NCBI RefSeq assembly: GCF_007833215.1
Contig: NZ_CP042239.1
Location: forward strand, 3,408,001 to 3,472,000
DNA: 64,000 nt
Direction: 5' to 3'
DNA from: Sphingomonas suaedae
Lineage (GTDB): Bacteria > Pseudomonadota > Alphaproteobacteria > Sphingomonadales > Sphingomonadaceae
The notes beneath the pieces were generated by a model. That model was not told the origin of the DNA. It did not search any database and saw only the letters and a list, made by a program, of their open reading frames with translations. Of this stretch, positions 17,523-26,278 are shown one piece after another (positions within the stretch are counted from its first letter, which is position 1; each line of letters starts with the position of its first letter). The position numbers and the translations under genes were made by a program.

Positions 17523-18715
17523 CAGAGTGTCCAGTCCAGTTGCAGCCAGTATTTGCGCGTGTCGGTGGCAAAGCCGTCGGCGCGATAATCCGCAAAGCGC
17601 ACCGATGCGGTGGTCCTGCCCAGCTTCGCCGAAGCGAGCAGGTTGAGTTCGTCGCCATAATGGCGGGTCAGCCGGTCGCTTTCGTAGCGGTGCCATGCGG
17701 CCTGCAGCGCGACTGCTTTGGCCGGGCCGACCGCCTTCCAGCTCCAGCCCGCGCTCAGATACAGGTCGCGCAACCCGTCGGGCGGGGTGGCGAGATATTT
17801 GTCGGCCCAGCCCTGAAACTTGAACCCGGTGGCAAGCGGGGTCTGAAAGCTGGTGAAGGGGCGGCCGTCATCGGCACCCAGCACCTCATAGCCCGCCCCC
17901 AGCCTTGGCCCGTCAAGGTCCACCGATAGGTCCGCCAGCCAATAATGCGCGGCATAATCATTGGGGTTGCGCCCGAATTCGCTCTGGCGCGCATGGCTCA
18001 GCTGCCAGGCCAGCTTCGCCTTGCCCAGCGTTCGCGCGCCCGCCAGCCGCACGCCGAACGTCCGGCTCGACAGGCGGAATCCCTGCACCGCAGCCTCGTC
18101 CTGATCCGCCCAATAGCCAAAGCCGGTCAGCGTCCCGATCGGACTGGCCCAGGACAGGTTGGCGAAGACAGTGTCGCCGCCCACCGCGCGCTGCCGCGCG
18201 CCGGTGCCGTCCACGCCCCAGATCGTCCGCACGCTCCAGACATAGCTTAGGTCCGCCTTCACGCCCTTCACCGGCGTCACCTCGGCGCGCACCGCGTCGA
18301 AGCTCTGCCCGTTCTGGCGAAACCCGACCGCGCCGACGAACCGCTCGTCGTCGAGCGTGATCCGCTGGCGACCCGCAGTCAGCGTCACGCCCGGCAGCTT
18401 GAGCGCCAGTTGCGCCCGATGAATGGCGATGTTCTCCGGATCGGCGATCAGGGGGCGTGCCGCCGATCCGGAGAGTCCGTCCTCATAGCGGCCCGCAAGC
18501 GAGAGATTGCCCTGCGCCTCCACCAGCGCGGTGAGCGGCCCTTCGCTCGCCTGCACCCCGGCGCGCAGGCGCAGCGTCACCGCTTCGCCGTCGAGGGGCA
18601 GTCCGTCCTGTTCGACCCGCTCGGTGCGCAGCCGCGCATCGATCATCGGCGTCAGCGTCTGGGCGGTGGCGGGCATCGCCACCACCAGCCCGATCAGGGG
18701 GAATGTCCTCCACAT
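17522..18715 (-). CDS. Outer membrane beta-barrel porin (alginate-export-like) in nitrate operon
   Basis: The 397-residue protein has a short signal peptide (cleavage near PATAQTLTP) and alternating amphipathic strands to a barrel-like C-terminus (KYWLQLDWTL). Phrases such as LTAGRQRITLDDERFVG and FDAVRAEVTP are typical of the alginate-export/porin group. It lies between narK and nirB, three bases after narK and overlapping nirB by one base. Passage of nitrate or nitrite across the outer membrane is the natural inference; no ligand can be read from sequence. Confidence 0.75.
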   Translation of the reverse strand: MWRTFPLIGLVVAMPATAQTLTPMIDARLRTERVEQDGLPLDGEAVTLRLRAGVQASEGPLTALVEAQGNLSLAGRYEDGLSGSAARPLIADPENIAIHRAQLALKLPGVTLTAGRQRITLDDERFVGAVGFRQNGQSFDAVRAEVTPVKGVKADLSYVWSVRTIWGVDGTGARQRAVGGDTVFANLSWASPIGTLTGFGYWADQDEAAVQGFRLSSRTFGVRLAGARTLGKAKLAWQLSHARQSEFGRNPNDYAAHYWLADLSVDLDGPRLGAGYEVLGADDGRPFTSFQTPLATGFKFQGWADKYLATPPDGLRDLYLSAGWSWKAVGPAKAVALQAAWHRYESDRLTRHYGDELNLLASAKLGRTTASVRFADYRADGFATDTRKYWLQLDWTL

Positions 18716-18718
18716 GGC

Positions 18719-19954
18719 TCAGATCTTCACGCCATCGGCGGTGCCCCAGGTCGCGCGCCACTTGCCCTTCACCAGCAACAATCCGCCAAGCGCGAAGATC
18801 GCCAGTGCGGCAAAGATCAGGAATCCGCCCGCAAAGCTGCCCGTCCATTGTTTGGCGAGCCCGAGCGAGGAGGCGAGGTAGAAGCCGCCGACCCCGCCCG
18901 CCATGCCGACCAGCCCGGTCATCACCCCGATCTCCGCCGCGAACCGTTGGGGCACCAGCTGGAACACCGATCCGTTGCCGGTGCCGAGCGCCAGCATTGC
19001 GATCACGAACAGCAGCAAGGCCGTCGGGAAATTGTCGGCCATCGCGACGCCGACCAGTGCAAAGGCGGCGATGATGAACACCGCGCTCAACGCCTTGACC
19101 CCGCCGATCGCATCCGCCAGCGCCCCGCCCATCGGCCGCACCAGCGATCCAGCGAACACGCACGCCGCGGTCGCATAGCCCGCCTCAACCGGTGTCAGCC
19201 CGAACCGGTCGGTGAAATAGATCGGCAGGCTGGCGGCAAGCCCCACGAACCCGCCGAACGTCACCGAATAAAATCCCATCAGCCACCAGCTGTCAGCGGT
19301 CTTGAGCGGCAGGAAATAATGTTTGAGCGACTTGGGGGCAGGGCGGCCCGGCGCGTCCTTCGCCATCACGACATAGGCGATCAGCACCAATGTCAGCGGG
19401 ATGCAGGCCAGCCCCAGCACGCCATTCCACCCGAAGATCTTGGCCAGACCCGGCGCAAACAATGCGGCCAGCACGGTGCCGCTATTGCCCATGCCCGCAA
19501 GGCCCATCGCCTTGCCCTGATGCTCGGGCGGATACCAGCGGCTGGCAAGTGGCAGCGCGATCGCGAAGCTCGCCCCGGCAAAACCGAGGATCACGCCGAG
19601 CGCCAGCGTCCCGGCAAAGCTCGTCACCCCCATTGCCCAGGCGGTGAACAGGCCGGTGATGACGATCAGCTGGCTGATCGTGCCCGAATTTTTCGGCCCG
19701 ATCCGGTCGACCAGCAGCCCGTTGACGACGCGCAGCAACGCCCCTGCCAGTGTCGGCACCGCGACCATGAACCCCTTTTGCGCGGGCGTCAGGCCCAGCG
19801 TCGCGGCGATCTCGGGCGCGAGCGGCCCCAGGATCACCCACACCATGAAGGCGAGGTCGAAATAGAGGAATGCGGCGATCAGCGTCGGCGTGTGTCCGCT
19901 GGTCCAGAACCCCGATTTGGCGGACGCCCGCCCGTCCAGATATGCAGTTGCCAT
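18719..19954 (-). CDS. narK: Nitrate/nitrite MFS transporter
   Basis: A 411-residue, about 12-helix NarK/NasA-type carrier. The nitrate-signature glycine-rich helices are visible as LGFAGASFAIALPLASRWYP and TGLVGMAGGVGGFYLASSL. I started at the ATG at 19954, with GGAGA eight bases upstream, rather than in the hairpin leader. It is the first structural gene after the NasS-NasT leader, so it is likely controlled by antitermination. Confidence 0.93.
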   Translation of the reverse strand: MATAYLDGRASAKSGFWTSGHTPTLIAAFLYFDLAFMVWVILGPLAPEIAATLGLTPAQKGFMVAVPTLAGALLRVVNGLLVDRIGPKNSGTISQLIVITGLFTAWAMGVTSFAGTLALGVILGFAGASFAIALPLASRWYPPEHQGKAMGLAGMGNSGTVLAALFAPGLAKIFGWNGVLGLACIPLTLVLIAYVVMAKDAPGRPAPKSLKHYFLPLKTADSWWLMGFYSVTFGGFVGLAASLPIYFTDRFGLTPVEAGYATAACVFAGSLVRPMGGALADAIGGVKALSAVFIIAAFALVGVAMADNFPTALLLFVIAMLALGTGNGSVFQLVPQRFAAEIGVMTGLVGMAGGVGGFYLASSLGLAKQWTGSFAGGFLIFAALAIFALGGLLLVKGKWRATWGTADGVKI

Positions 19955-19984
19955 CTTCCCAGTCTCCGATGTGCGACCGGCATG

Positions 19985-20030
19985 AAAAAAGCCGCCGGAA
20001 CGGCGGCCCATTGGCGCGTTCCGGCGGCTT
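19985..20030 (-). terminator. Intrinsic terminator in narK leader
   Basis: On the minus strand AAGCCGCCGGAAC and GTTCCGGCGGCTT form a perfect 13-bp stem, followed by a T-run (CTTTTTTC). It lies 30 bases before the narK start. As the only strong terminator between nasS and narK, it is the likely target of NasT antitermination. Confidence 0.85.
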
Positions 20031-20081
20031 CATTGCCCGTTGCGGTGGTCAGGGCTTGCGCCCCGGCGCTTTGCGGCTTCC

Positions 20082-20135
20082 GCTCCCCCCATTGGAAGCC
20101 ACCGCATCAATCTGTCCCGGCAACCCTGCCGGACA
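20082..20135 (-). promoter_or_regulatory. ANTAR-type two-hairpin antitermination leader (NasT target)
   Basis: Read on the minus strand, two stems with six-base loops occur in a row. Hairpin 1 (20113-20135) is TGTCCGGC-AGGGTT-GCCGGGACA with one bulge. Hairpin 2 (20082-20099) is GCTTCC-AATGGG-GGGAGC with one G-T wobble. Both loops have A at position 1 and G at position 4, the known recognition bases for ANTAR proteins. About 13 bases separate them, and a terminator follows. With nasT encoded just upstream this matches the known NasS-NasT mechanism, in which NasT binds the RNA and lets transcription run into the operon. Confidence 0.75.
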
Positions 20136-20208
20136 ACATAAAGCTGCCCGATTCGCGTGAGGCGCGCAAGCCGTTTCTTCGCAACTGCAATAATTTAGAT
20201 CGGGGGCG

Positions 20209-21405
20209 TCACGGCAACCCGCGAAGATATTCGGGAATGTCATCAGGGTCGAACGCGCGCCCGTCGAAGAACCCGTCCGCGCCCAGCACCAGCCGCCCCT
20301 GCACCGACCCCGCCCCGGTCGGGCCGCCAAGCCCACCCTCCAGTTTCGAGCTGGCGCCCGGCAACGGTGCGCCCGATCCCGCCAGCGCCGCGCGGTACAG
20401 GTCCGGCCGGAATACCTCCGCCGCGATTCCCGCGTCCGCGTCGGAATAGGCGATCCCGTCCCATCGCGTCATCTGTGCGTACAGCCATCCCGCCTGGCTG
20501 CGCCAAGGGAAGTTCGCCGCCTCGCGATATTGGAACATGAAGTCGGGATAGTGGACCGGCTCGCCACCGGGCACCAGCCGCAGCCGATCGGTAATCGCGC
20601 GCAGGATCGCGTCGGTGGACGAGTCCAGATACTCGGCCCGCGCCAGAATCGCGGCATTCGCCTCGGCATTGGCCGGATCGGCGAAATGTGCCGCGGCGGC
20701 GTGCAGCGCGCGCACCAGTTTCAGCACCGCCTCGCGCCGTTCATCCGCAACCGCGCTGCGCAGCGCCAGCACCTTCTCCACCCCGCGCCGCCAGATTTGC
20801 GCGGTGGCAAGCGCGATCTGGCCGACGCCCCGGTCCACCGCGATCGAATTCCACGGTTCGCCCACGCAAATCCCGTCCACCTCGCCCGCCGCCAGCGCAT
20901 CGGCGGCAAAGGGCGGGCTGGTGACGACGATATCGACATCCACATCCGGGCGGATGCCAACTCCCGCCAGCCAGTAGCGGAGCATATAATTATGGCTCGA
21001 ATGGCGATGCACGACGCCGAACCGCAACCGCCGCTCGCCTGCCACACGCTTCAGCGCCGCGCCGACGGTCAGCGGATCGCCCAGCCCCGCGCCCAGCCCG
21101 ACCTCACCAGCCAGCCGCACCGAAAAGGTGATCGCATTGCCGTTCAGCCCCAGCACGAACGGCACCGCCATCGGCACCGCAGGCCGATCGCGGCCCAGCG
21201 CGGTCGCGATCGCCAGCGGCGCAACCATATGCGCGGCATCCGTATGCCCATAGAGCAGCCGGTCGCGCACCGTCGCCCAGGTCATGTCGCGCACCAGCTC
21301 CAGCTTCAGCCCTTGCGCCTCCGCGAACCCCAGTTCCTGGGCCAGGATCGGCAGCGCGGCGTCGACCAGCGGCAGGAACCCGATCCGCATCGTCTCGTCG
21401 GTCAT
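20209..21405 (-). CDS. nasS: Nitrate sensor NasS (NrtA-like, cytoplasmic)
   Basis: A 398-residue periplasmic-binding-protein fold of the NrtA/NasS type, but the start (MTDETMRIGFLPLVDAALP) shows no signal peptide, so it acts in the cytoplasm. Family phrases include VRDRLLYGHTDAAHM, HRHSSHNYMLRYWLAG and EVDGICVGEPWNS. NasS holds NasT inactive without nitrate or nitrite and releases it when the anion binds. The ATG overlaps the nasT stop (ATGA). The last 60 residues (after FRPDLYRAAL) are a low-complexity tail that may bind little. Confidence 0.92.
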   Translation of the reverse strand: MTDETMRIGFLPLVDAALPILAQELGFAEAQGLKLELVRDMTWATVRDRLLYGHTDAAHMVAPLAIATALGRDRPAVPMAVPFVLGLNGNAITFSVRLAGEVGLGAGLGDPLTVGAALKRVAGERRLRFGVVHRHSSHNYMLRYWLAGVGIRPDVDVDIVVTSPPFAADALAAGEVDGICVGEPWNSIAVDRGVGQIALATAQIWRRGVEKVLALRSAVADERREAVLKLVRALHAAAAHFADPANAEANAAILARAEYLDSSTDAILRAITDRLRLVPGGEPVHYPDFMFQYREAANFPWRSQAGWLYAQMTRWDGIAYSDADAGIAAEVFRPDLYRAALAGSGAPLPGASSKLEGGLGGPTGAGSVQGRLVLGADGFFDGRAFDPDDIPEYLRGLP

Positions 21406-21983
21406 GGCTGGTCCCCCATCAGCGCCTCGGTCGTCAGGATCGCCTCGGCGATCTCCGCGATCCGGCGGTTGGTCCGCATCGCCTGCCCGCGCAGCAGCGC
21501 ATAGGCGGCGGGCTCGTCGATCCCGCGCCGCTTCATCAGGATCGCCTTGGCCCGGTCGATCGTGGCGCGTTCGGCGAGCGCATTCTTCGCCGCGTCCAGT
21601 TCGCGCTGAAGCCGCGAAAACGCCTGAAACCGCCGCACCGCCAGGTCGATCACCGGCTTGATCCGCTGCTTCGACAGGCCATCGACGACATAGGCCGAAA
21701 CCCCCGCGTCGATCGCCGCGCCGGTCGCCTCGGCATCGCTCTGATCGACGAACATCGCGATCGGCCGGTCGAGCGCGCGCGACATCGCGAAGAAATCCTC
21801 CAGCAGGTCGCGACTGGGGTTTTCGAGGTTGATGAGCACCACCTCGGGCCGGGCCGCCTCGACCTGCGCGGCGAGCGGCCCGGCGGGATCGATCACCACC
21901 AGATCGTCCAGCCCCGCCTCGCGCAGCCCGTCGGAGATGATCGCGGCGCGCGTTGAACTGGTGTCGATGATCGCGATCCGCAT
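21402..21983 (-). CDS. nasT: ANTAR antitermination regulator NasT
   Basis: The 193-residue protein has a receiver-like domain (1-120) and a C-terminal ANTAR domain (about 130-190) with RATIDRAKAILMKRRGIDEPAAY and the paired alanine/aromatic helix AYALLRGQAMRTNRRIAEIA. The receiver is of the atypical kind (IIDTSSTRA in place of a clear acidic pair), as in other NasT proteins that respond to NasS rather than phosphorylation. It should bind the two-hairpin leader before narK. Confidence 0.93.
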   Translation of the reverse strand: MRIAIIDTSSTRAAIISDGLREAGLDDLVVIDPAGPLAAQVEAARPEVVLINLENPSRDLLEDFFAMSRALDRPIAMFVDQSDAEATGAAIDAGVSAYVVDGLSKQRIKPVIDLAVRRFQAFSRLQRELDAAKNALAERATIDRAKAILMKRRGIDEPAAYALLRGQAMRTNRRIAEIAEAILTTEALMGDQP

Positions 21984-22050
21984 AAGCGAGGCTCATATGC
22001 AATCGCGCGCCGCTCCGCCAGATCGGGGTGCGGCCTTGCTGAAACCGACC

Positions 22051-22689
22051 CTAATTCTGCCCCGCCGCCTGCGCTTTGGCGGCATGGCGTTCCTGCGCGA
22101 GTTCGGCGCACATATAGCGCGCAGAATCCTCGACGCGTGCCAGCAGCTCGCGGATATAGGTCTCGCGCGTGCCCTCCACGACCGATTCGAAATGGACATG
22201 TTCGGCAGAGCGGAAGCCGAACAGATCGGCGAGATAGGTGTCGAATGCCTGACGCAGCGACAGCCATTGCCCGCGCTCGTTGAGCCAGGGCAGGCTGGTC
22301 GCCGAACTGGACAGCGTCAGGAATCGCTTGAGCCGAAACGGCGCCGGTGCCGCTTCGCCCCCCAGATCGGCCGGATGGAACTCCGCGCCCAGCACCCGTT
22401 CGACATAGCCCTTGATGATTGCGGGCGGGGTGCCGAACCAGATCGGATAGACGAAGACGAGCACGTCGCACGCGTGCACCAGACCCAACTCGACCGCGAC
22501 GTCGTCCGATGGCGGCGCGCCGGTTTGCAACAGGGGGTCGAAGCCGAGCGCATAGAGGTCGCGGATCTGCGCTTCCTGATGACAGGTGCGCACCGTATCG
22601 CGATAGCATTCCGCGACCTGATGGTTGAAACTGCCGCGCCGGGGGTCGCCCAGCACGATCAGATGCCGCAGCGTCCGCGCATCCTCCAT
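22051..22689 (-). CDS. NAD(P)H oxidoreductase, flavodoxin-like fold
   Basis: A 212-residue protein of the NAD(P)H dehydrogenase (quinone)/KefF-MdaB group: N-terminal LIVLGDPRRGSFNHQVAE binds FMN phosphate, and LVFVYPIWFGTPPAIIKGYVERVLG is the conserved central segment. It likely reduces quinones or other acceptors with NAD(P)H. I started at the ATG at 22689; upstream in-frame codons fall inside the stress-protein gene. It follows that gene by 17 bases and is probably in one operon with it. Confidence 0.85.
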   Translation of the reverse strand: MEDARTLRHLIVLGDPRRGSFNHQVAECYRDTVRTCHQEAQIRDLYALGFDPLLQTGAPPSDDVAVELGLVHACDVLVFVYPIWFGTPPAIIKGYVERVLGAEFHPADLGGEAAPAPFRLKRFLTLSSSATSLPWLNERGQWLSLRQAFDTYLADLFGFRSAEHVHFESVVEGTRETYIRELLARVEDSARYMCAELAQERHAAKAQAAGQN

Positions 22690-22706
22690 CGCTTCACCCC
22701 GCTCGC

Positions 22707-23510
22707 TCAATGCGCCAGCAACAGCGGCACCGGGCATTCGCGCAGCATCCGCCGCGATACGCCGCCCAGCATCGCCTGAACCCATCGGCTATGCCCGAAC
22801 CCGCCCATGACGAGATAGCTCGCCTTGGCGCGGTCGATCTCGTCCAGGATAACCGTGCTGGGCAGATCACTGGTCGCCGACTTGCGGCAGATCACCGCCT
22901 TCACCCCGTGGCGCGAGAGATATTCGGCGGCCTCGAAGGCTGCGGTCCGGATCGACCCGTCATCGACCTCCAGGATGGTGACGCGCTCCGCCATCTGGAG
23001 CAGCGGCACCGCCGCGCGCAATGCCGCCTCCGCCTCGCGCGACCCGTCCCAGGCGACCATCGCATGGCCGAACGCATCGAACCGCCGTGCGCTTTCGGGC
23101 ACCGCCAGCACCGGACGACCGGATTTCAGCACGGTGTCGGCGGCGGTGCCGAACATGTCGGGATAGGGCGTGCTGTCCAGCTGCCGGTTGACGACGATGA
23201 TGTCGTTCATCCCCGCCGCGTCACACAGCGCAGCGGCAAGGTCGCCCGCAACGTCCACCCAGCTATAGGGCGCCTCCTCGTCGGCGAGCCGCGGTTCGAT
23301 GCGTGCGCGATTCTCCCGTTCGCGCTCGCGCTCCTCGGCCACCAGCATCCCGTGACCGCCCAGCATGATATCGTCGCCCGCCGGAATCGGCAGCGTCGTC
23401 ACGTCGAGACAGGTGAGGTGACCGTCCAGCGCGCGAGTAAGGTCGAGGGCGCACTGCAATCGGGCCTCTTGCCCCGCATCGTCGTGCATCAGCACCAGAA
23501 CATTCTTCAT
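22707..23510 (-). CDS. Universal stress protein, two UspA domains
   Basis: A 267-residue tandem UspA protein. Domain 1 spans about 1-135 (VLVLMHDDAGQEARL to RPVLAVPES) and domain 2 about 140-267 (AMVAWDGSREAEAALRAA). The second domain keeps the ATP-type ending GGFGHSRWVQAMLGGVSRRM. The ATG at 23510 has AAGGAG about nine bases upstream; a GTG three codons earlier overlaps that site. In alphaproteobacteria such genes are often induced at low oxygen, which fits the neighbouring hemN and cyd genes, but I see no clear FNR/FixK site. Confidence 0.9.
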   Translation of the reverse strand: MKNVLVLMHDDAGQEARLQCALDLTRALDGHLTCLDVTTLPIPAGDDIMLGGHGMLVAEERERERENRARIEPRLADEEAPYSWVDVAGDLAAALCDAAGMNDIIVVNRQLDSTPYPDMFGTAADTVLKSGRPVLAVPESARRFDAFGHAMVAWDGSREAEAALRAAVPLLQMAERVTILEVDDGSIRTAAFEAAEYLSRHGVKAVICRKSATSDLPSTVILDEIDRAKASYLVMGGFGHSRWVQAMLGGVSRRMLRECPVPLLLAH

Positions 23511-23635
23511 CGGATCCACTCCTTCAGCCTGTCTGTCGGAAGGAGGCTATGGCGCTGCGATGCCCCGCGGCACCCGGTTATGTACTTAGTGCGTGTTCAG
23601 CTGCGCCGAAGCGGGCCGCTGCGGTCTTCAACGCG

Positions 23636-24979
23636 TCAGACCGCCTTGCTGAACCGCGGCGTGGCGTCGGCGCGATAGCGGTCGAACGTCGATGCGACGA
23701 TCCGCGCATAGGGCCGCGCCCATCGGGGAATGGCGATGCGGTCGCCCGCAATCTCGACAATGCCCTGATCGGCAAGCGCGCAAAGCCGGTCCTTCGCATC
23801 GGACAGGATGTGCGGATCATGGCCATGCGCGCGCGCGATCGCGCCGATGTCCGCCGCGCCATCGCACAGCAACCGCTCGATCACCGCGCCGCGCATCCGG
23901 TCTTCGGGGTCCACGGCAACCCCGCGCACGCCGGCGAGCAGTTCGTTGGCGGCGCGCATCCGATAGCGGCCGACATGTTTCTCGTTCTGGACGATCAGCC
24001 CGTCGAACTGGCTGATCGCCGAGGCGCCCAGCCCGATCAGCACGCGGGCAGGATCGTCGGTGAACCCCTGAAAATTGCGACGCAGTCCGCCGTTGTTCGC
24101 TGATGCGGCCAGCGAATCCCCGGGACGCGCAAAATGGTCGAAGCCGATCGCGCGATAGCCCGCCTCGACCAGCAGATCATGCGCCAGCGCGCTTTGCCAG
24201 AAGCGCGCCTGCGCATCGGGCAGCGTGCTTGCATCGATCATCCGCTGACGCGGCAGCATCGCCGGGAGATGGGCATAGCCGAACATCGCGACGCGATCGG
24301 GCCGGAGCGGGAGCGCTTGCGCGAGGGTCGCGGCGATATCGTCGAGCGACTGGCCGGGCAGGCCGTACATCAGGTCGAAATTGATCTGCCGCACGCCTGC
24401 GGCACGCAAACCCGCCACCCCGCGCGCAACGTCGCGAAAGGGCTGAATCCGGTTGATCCGCGCCTGGATGCGTGGCGCAAAGGTCTGAACGCCCAGGCTG
24501 GCACGCCCGAACCCCGCATCGGCCACCGCCTCGATGCGCGCGGCGTCGAGCAGCCGGGGATCGAGCTCGATCGCCCAGTCCGCCGACGCATCGATGGCGA
24601 AACTCTCGCGCAGCCGCCGCGACAGGCGCGTCAGCTGGTCGGGGGTCAGCGCATTGGGGCTCCCCCCGCCGAAGTGAACCCCGCTCACCCGCCCCCGCAT
24701 CGCCGCTGCGACCGTCTCGATCTCCCGCTCCAGCGCGGCGAGATAGGCATCCAGCCGCGCAGGGCGCCCAACCGCCCCGGTATTGCACCCGCAATACCAG
24801 CAGATCGCATGGCAATAGGGGATATGGACGTAGAGCGAGACCGCCGTCTCCGGCCCGATTCCCGCCAACGCTGCCGCCTGCTCGCGCGCGCCGACCCCGT
24901 CGCCGAACTCCGCCGCCGTCGGATAGCTGGTGTAACGCGGCACGGCCCGCGCGGCGAGATCGGGAAGATAACGGTGCAT
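23636..24979 (-). CDS. hemN: Oxygen-independent coproporphyrinogen III oxidase
   Basis: A 447-residue radical-SAM enzyme. The cluster motif CHAICWYC (C-x3-C-x2-C) sits at about residue 56, followed by the HemN-type CGCNT, then FGGGSPNALTPDQL and the C-terminal HemN domain. It converts coproporphyrinogen III to protoporphyrinogen IX without oxygen, keeping haem supply going when HemF cannot work. It lies three bases after cydX, so it is likely read with cydAB, which need haem. Confidence 0.94.
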   Translation of the reverse strand: MHRYLPDLAARAVPRYTSYPTAAEFGDGVGAREQAAALAGIGPETAVSLYVHIPYCHAICWYCGCNTGAVGRPARLDAYLAALEREIETVAAAMRGRVSGVHFGGGSPNALTPDQLTRLSRRLRESFAIDASADWAIELDPRLLDAARIEAVADAGFGRASLGVQTFAPRIQARINRIQPFRDVARGVAGLRAAGVRQINFDLMYGLPGQSLDDIAATLAQALPLRPDRVAMFGYAHLPAMLPRQRMIDASTLPDAQARFWQSALAHDLLVEAGYRAIGFDHFARPGDSLAASANNGGLRRNFQGFTDDPARVLIGLGASAISQFDGLIVQNEKHVGRYRMRAANELLAGVRGVAVDPEDRMRGAVIERLLCDGAADIGAIARAHGHDPHILSDAKDRLCALADQGIVEIAGDRIAIPRWARPYARIVASTFDRYRADATPRFSKAV

Positions 24980-24982
24980 GGC

Positions 24983-25108
24983 TCAGCGCTGCTCGACGCC
25001 CAGCTGCTCGTCATCGTCCACGGGCAGGTGGAATTCGTGCCACATGCCGTTGAGGATGCCGAAGGCGACGGCAAGGCCAAGGCCCAATACCCAGCTGAAA
25101 TACCACAT
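24983..25108 (-). CDS. cydX: Cytochrome bd oxidase small subunit CydX
   Basis: A 41-residue protein beginning MWYFSWVLGLGLAVAFGILN, a single transmembrane helix with the Tyr/Trp-rich N-terminus and small-residue spacing of the CydX/YbgT family, then an acidic tail. It lies 12 bases after cydB. CydX stabilises the bd oxidase and its haem centres. At this length it is easily missed in annotation. Confidence 0.92.
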   Translation of the reverse strand: MWYFSWVLGLGLAVAFGILNGMWHEFHLPVDDDEQLGVEQR

Positions 25109-25120
25109 GGCTGTATGTCC

Positions 25121-26266
25121 TCAATAAAAGTCGCGGGAAGTGGTCACTTCCTGCGTTGTCACCCGGCCCCACATCACCCGCATCGCCCAGGCGGTGTAGC
25201 CAAGGACCATCGGCAGAAAGATCACCGTGACGATCAGCATCAGGAACAGGGTCGTCTCGCTCGATGATGCGTTCCACACGGTCAGGCTCGACCGCGGATC
25301 GATGCTCGACGGCAGGATGTACGGGAACATCGACAGCCCCACCGTGGAGATGATGCCGACCGTCGCCAGCGACGACCCGGTAAAGGCCAGCGGCTCGGAC
25401 CCGCGCCGAATGCCCAGCAGCGCGAGCAGGGGGCCGACAAAACCGAGCAGCGGCGCCGCGATCATCCAGGGATAGAGCGCGTAATTCGCCAGCCATCCGC
25501 CTGCCGCGGCTTCGGTCACGGTGCGCAACGGGTTTGACGGTCCCATCGGATCGACCGTGTTGACCGTCCGGAACCCGATCCCGCCCCAGGCAATGAACGC
25601 CCAGCCGATCGCGAACAGCGCGACTGCTGCGATCGCCGCGATCACGCCGAACCGGCGCGCGCGGTCATGCACCGGGCCATGCTCGACCTTGATCGCCAGC
25701 CAGGCGCTGCCATGCAGCACCAGCATCGCGACCGAGAGCAGGCCGCACACCAGGGTGAAGGGCGTGAACAGCCCCAGCAACCCGCCCTCATACCAGGAGC
25801 GCAGGTCGCCATCGATGCGGAAGGGCGCGCCGGCCAGGACGTTGCCGACCGCGACGCCGAACACCAGTGCCGGCACCAGCCCGCCGACGAACAACGCCCA
25901 GTCCCAGCGGCTCCGCCACTTCGGGTCGGGCTTTTTCGAGCGATATTTGAACCCGACCGGTCGCAGGATCAGCGCCGACAGCACCAGGAACATTGCGAGG
26001 TAAAAGCCCGAAAAGCTGACCGCATAGACGAACGGCCAGGCCGCGAAGATCGCGCCGCCGCCCAGGATGAACCACACTTGGTGGCCCTCCCAATGCGGGC
26101 CGACGGCGTTGATCACCATCCGGCGCTCGACATCGGTGCGGGCGACGAAGGGCAGCAACGCTGCGGTCCCCATGTCATAGCCGTCGGTGAGCGCGAAGCC
26201 GATCAGCAGGACGCCGAGCAGCGCCCACCAGATCACCCGCAGCATTTCGTAATCGAGGAAATCCAT
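25121..26266 (-). CDS. cydB: Cytochrome bd ubiquinol oxidase subunit II
   Basis: A 381-residue membrane protein with eight to nine helices and the CydB signatures LIGFALTDGYDMGTAALLPF and GPHWEGHQVWFILGGGAIFA near the N-terminus. It pairs with CydA to form the bd oxidase, a high-affinity quinol oxidase that does not pump protons. Twelve bases separate it from cydA. Confidence 0.96.
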   Translation of the reverse strand: MDFLDYEMLRVIWWALLGVLLIGFALTDGYDMGTAALLPFVARTDVERRMVINAVGPHWEGHQVWFILGGGAIFAAWPFVYAVSFSGFYLAMFLVLSALILRPVGFKYRSKKPDPKWRSRWDWALFVGGLVPALVFGVAVGNVLAGAPFRIDGDLRSWYEGGLLGLFTPFTLVCGLLSVAMLVLHGSAWLAIKVEHGPVHDRARRFGVIAAIAAVALFAIGWAFIAWGGIGFRTVNTVDPMGPSNPLRTVTEAAAGGWLANYALYPWMIAAPLLGFVGPLLALLGIRRGSEPLAFTGSSLATVGIISTVGLSMFPYILPSSIDPRSSLTVWNASSSETTLFLMLIVTVIFLPMVLGYTAWAMRVMWGRVTTQEVTTSRDFY

Positions 26267-26278
26267 GATCTTGCCTCC

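Noticed and set aside
18410..20449. A 679-residue plus-strand open frame over porin, narK and leader
   Set aside because: It covers three well-supported minus-strand features and has no recognisable domain.
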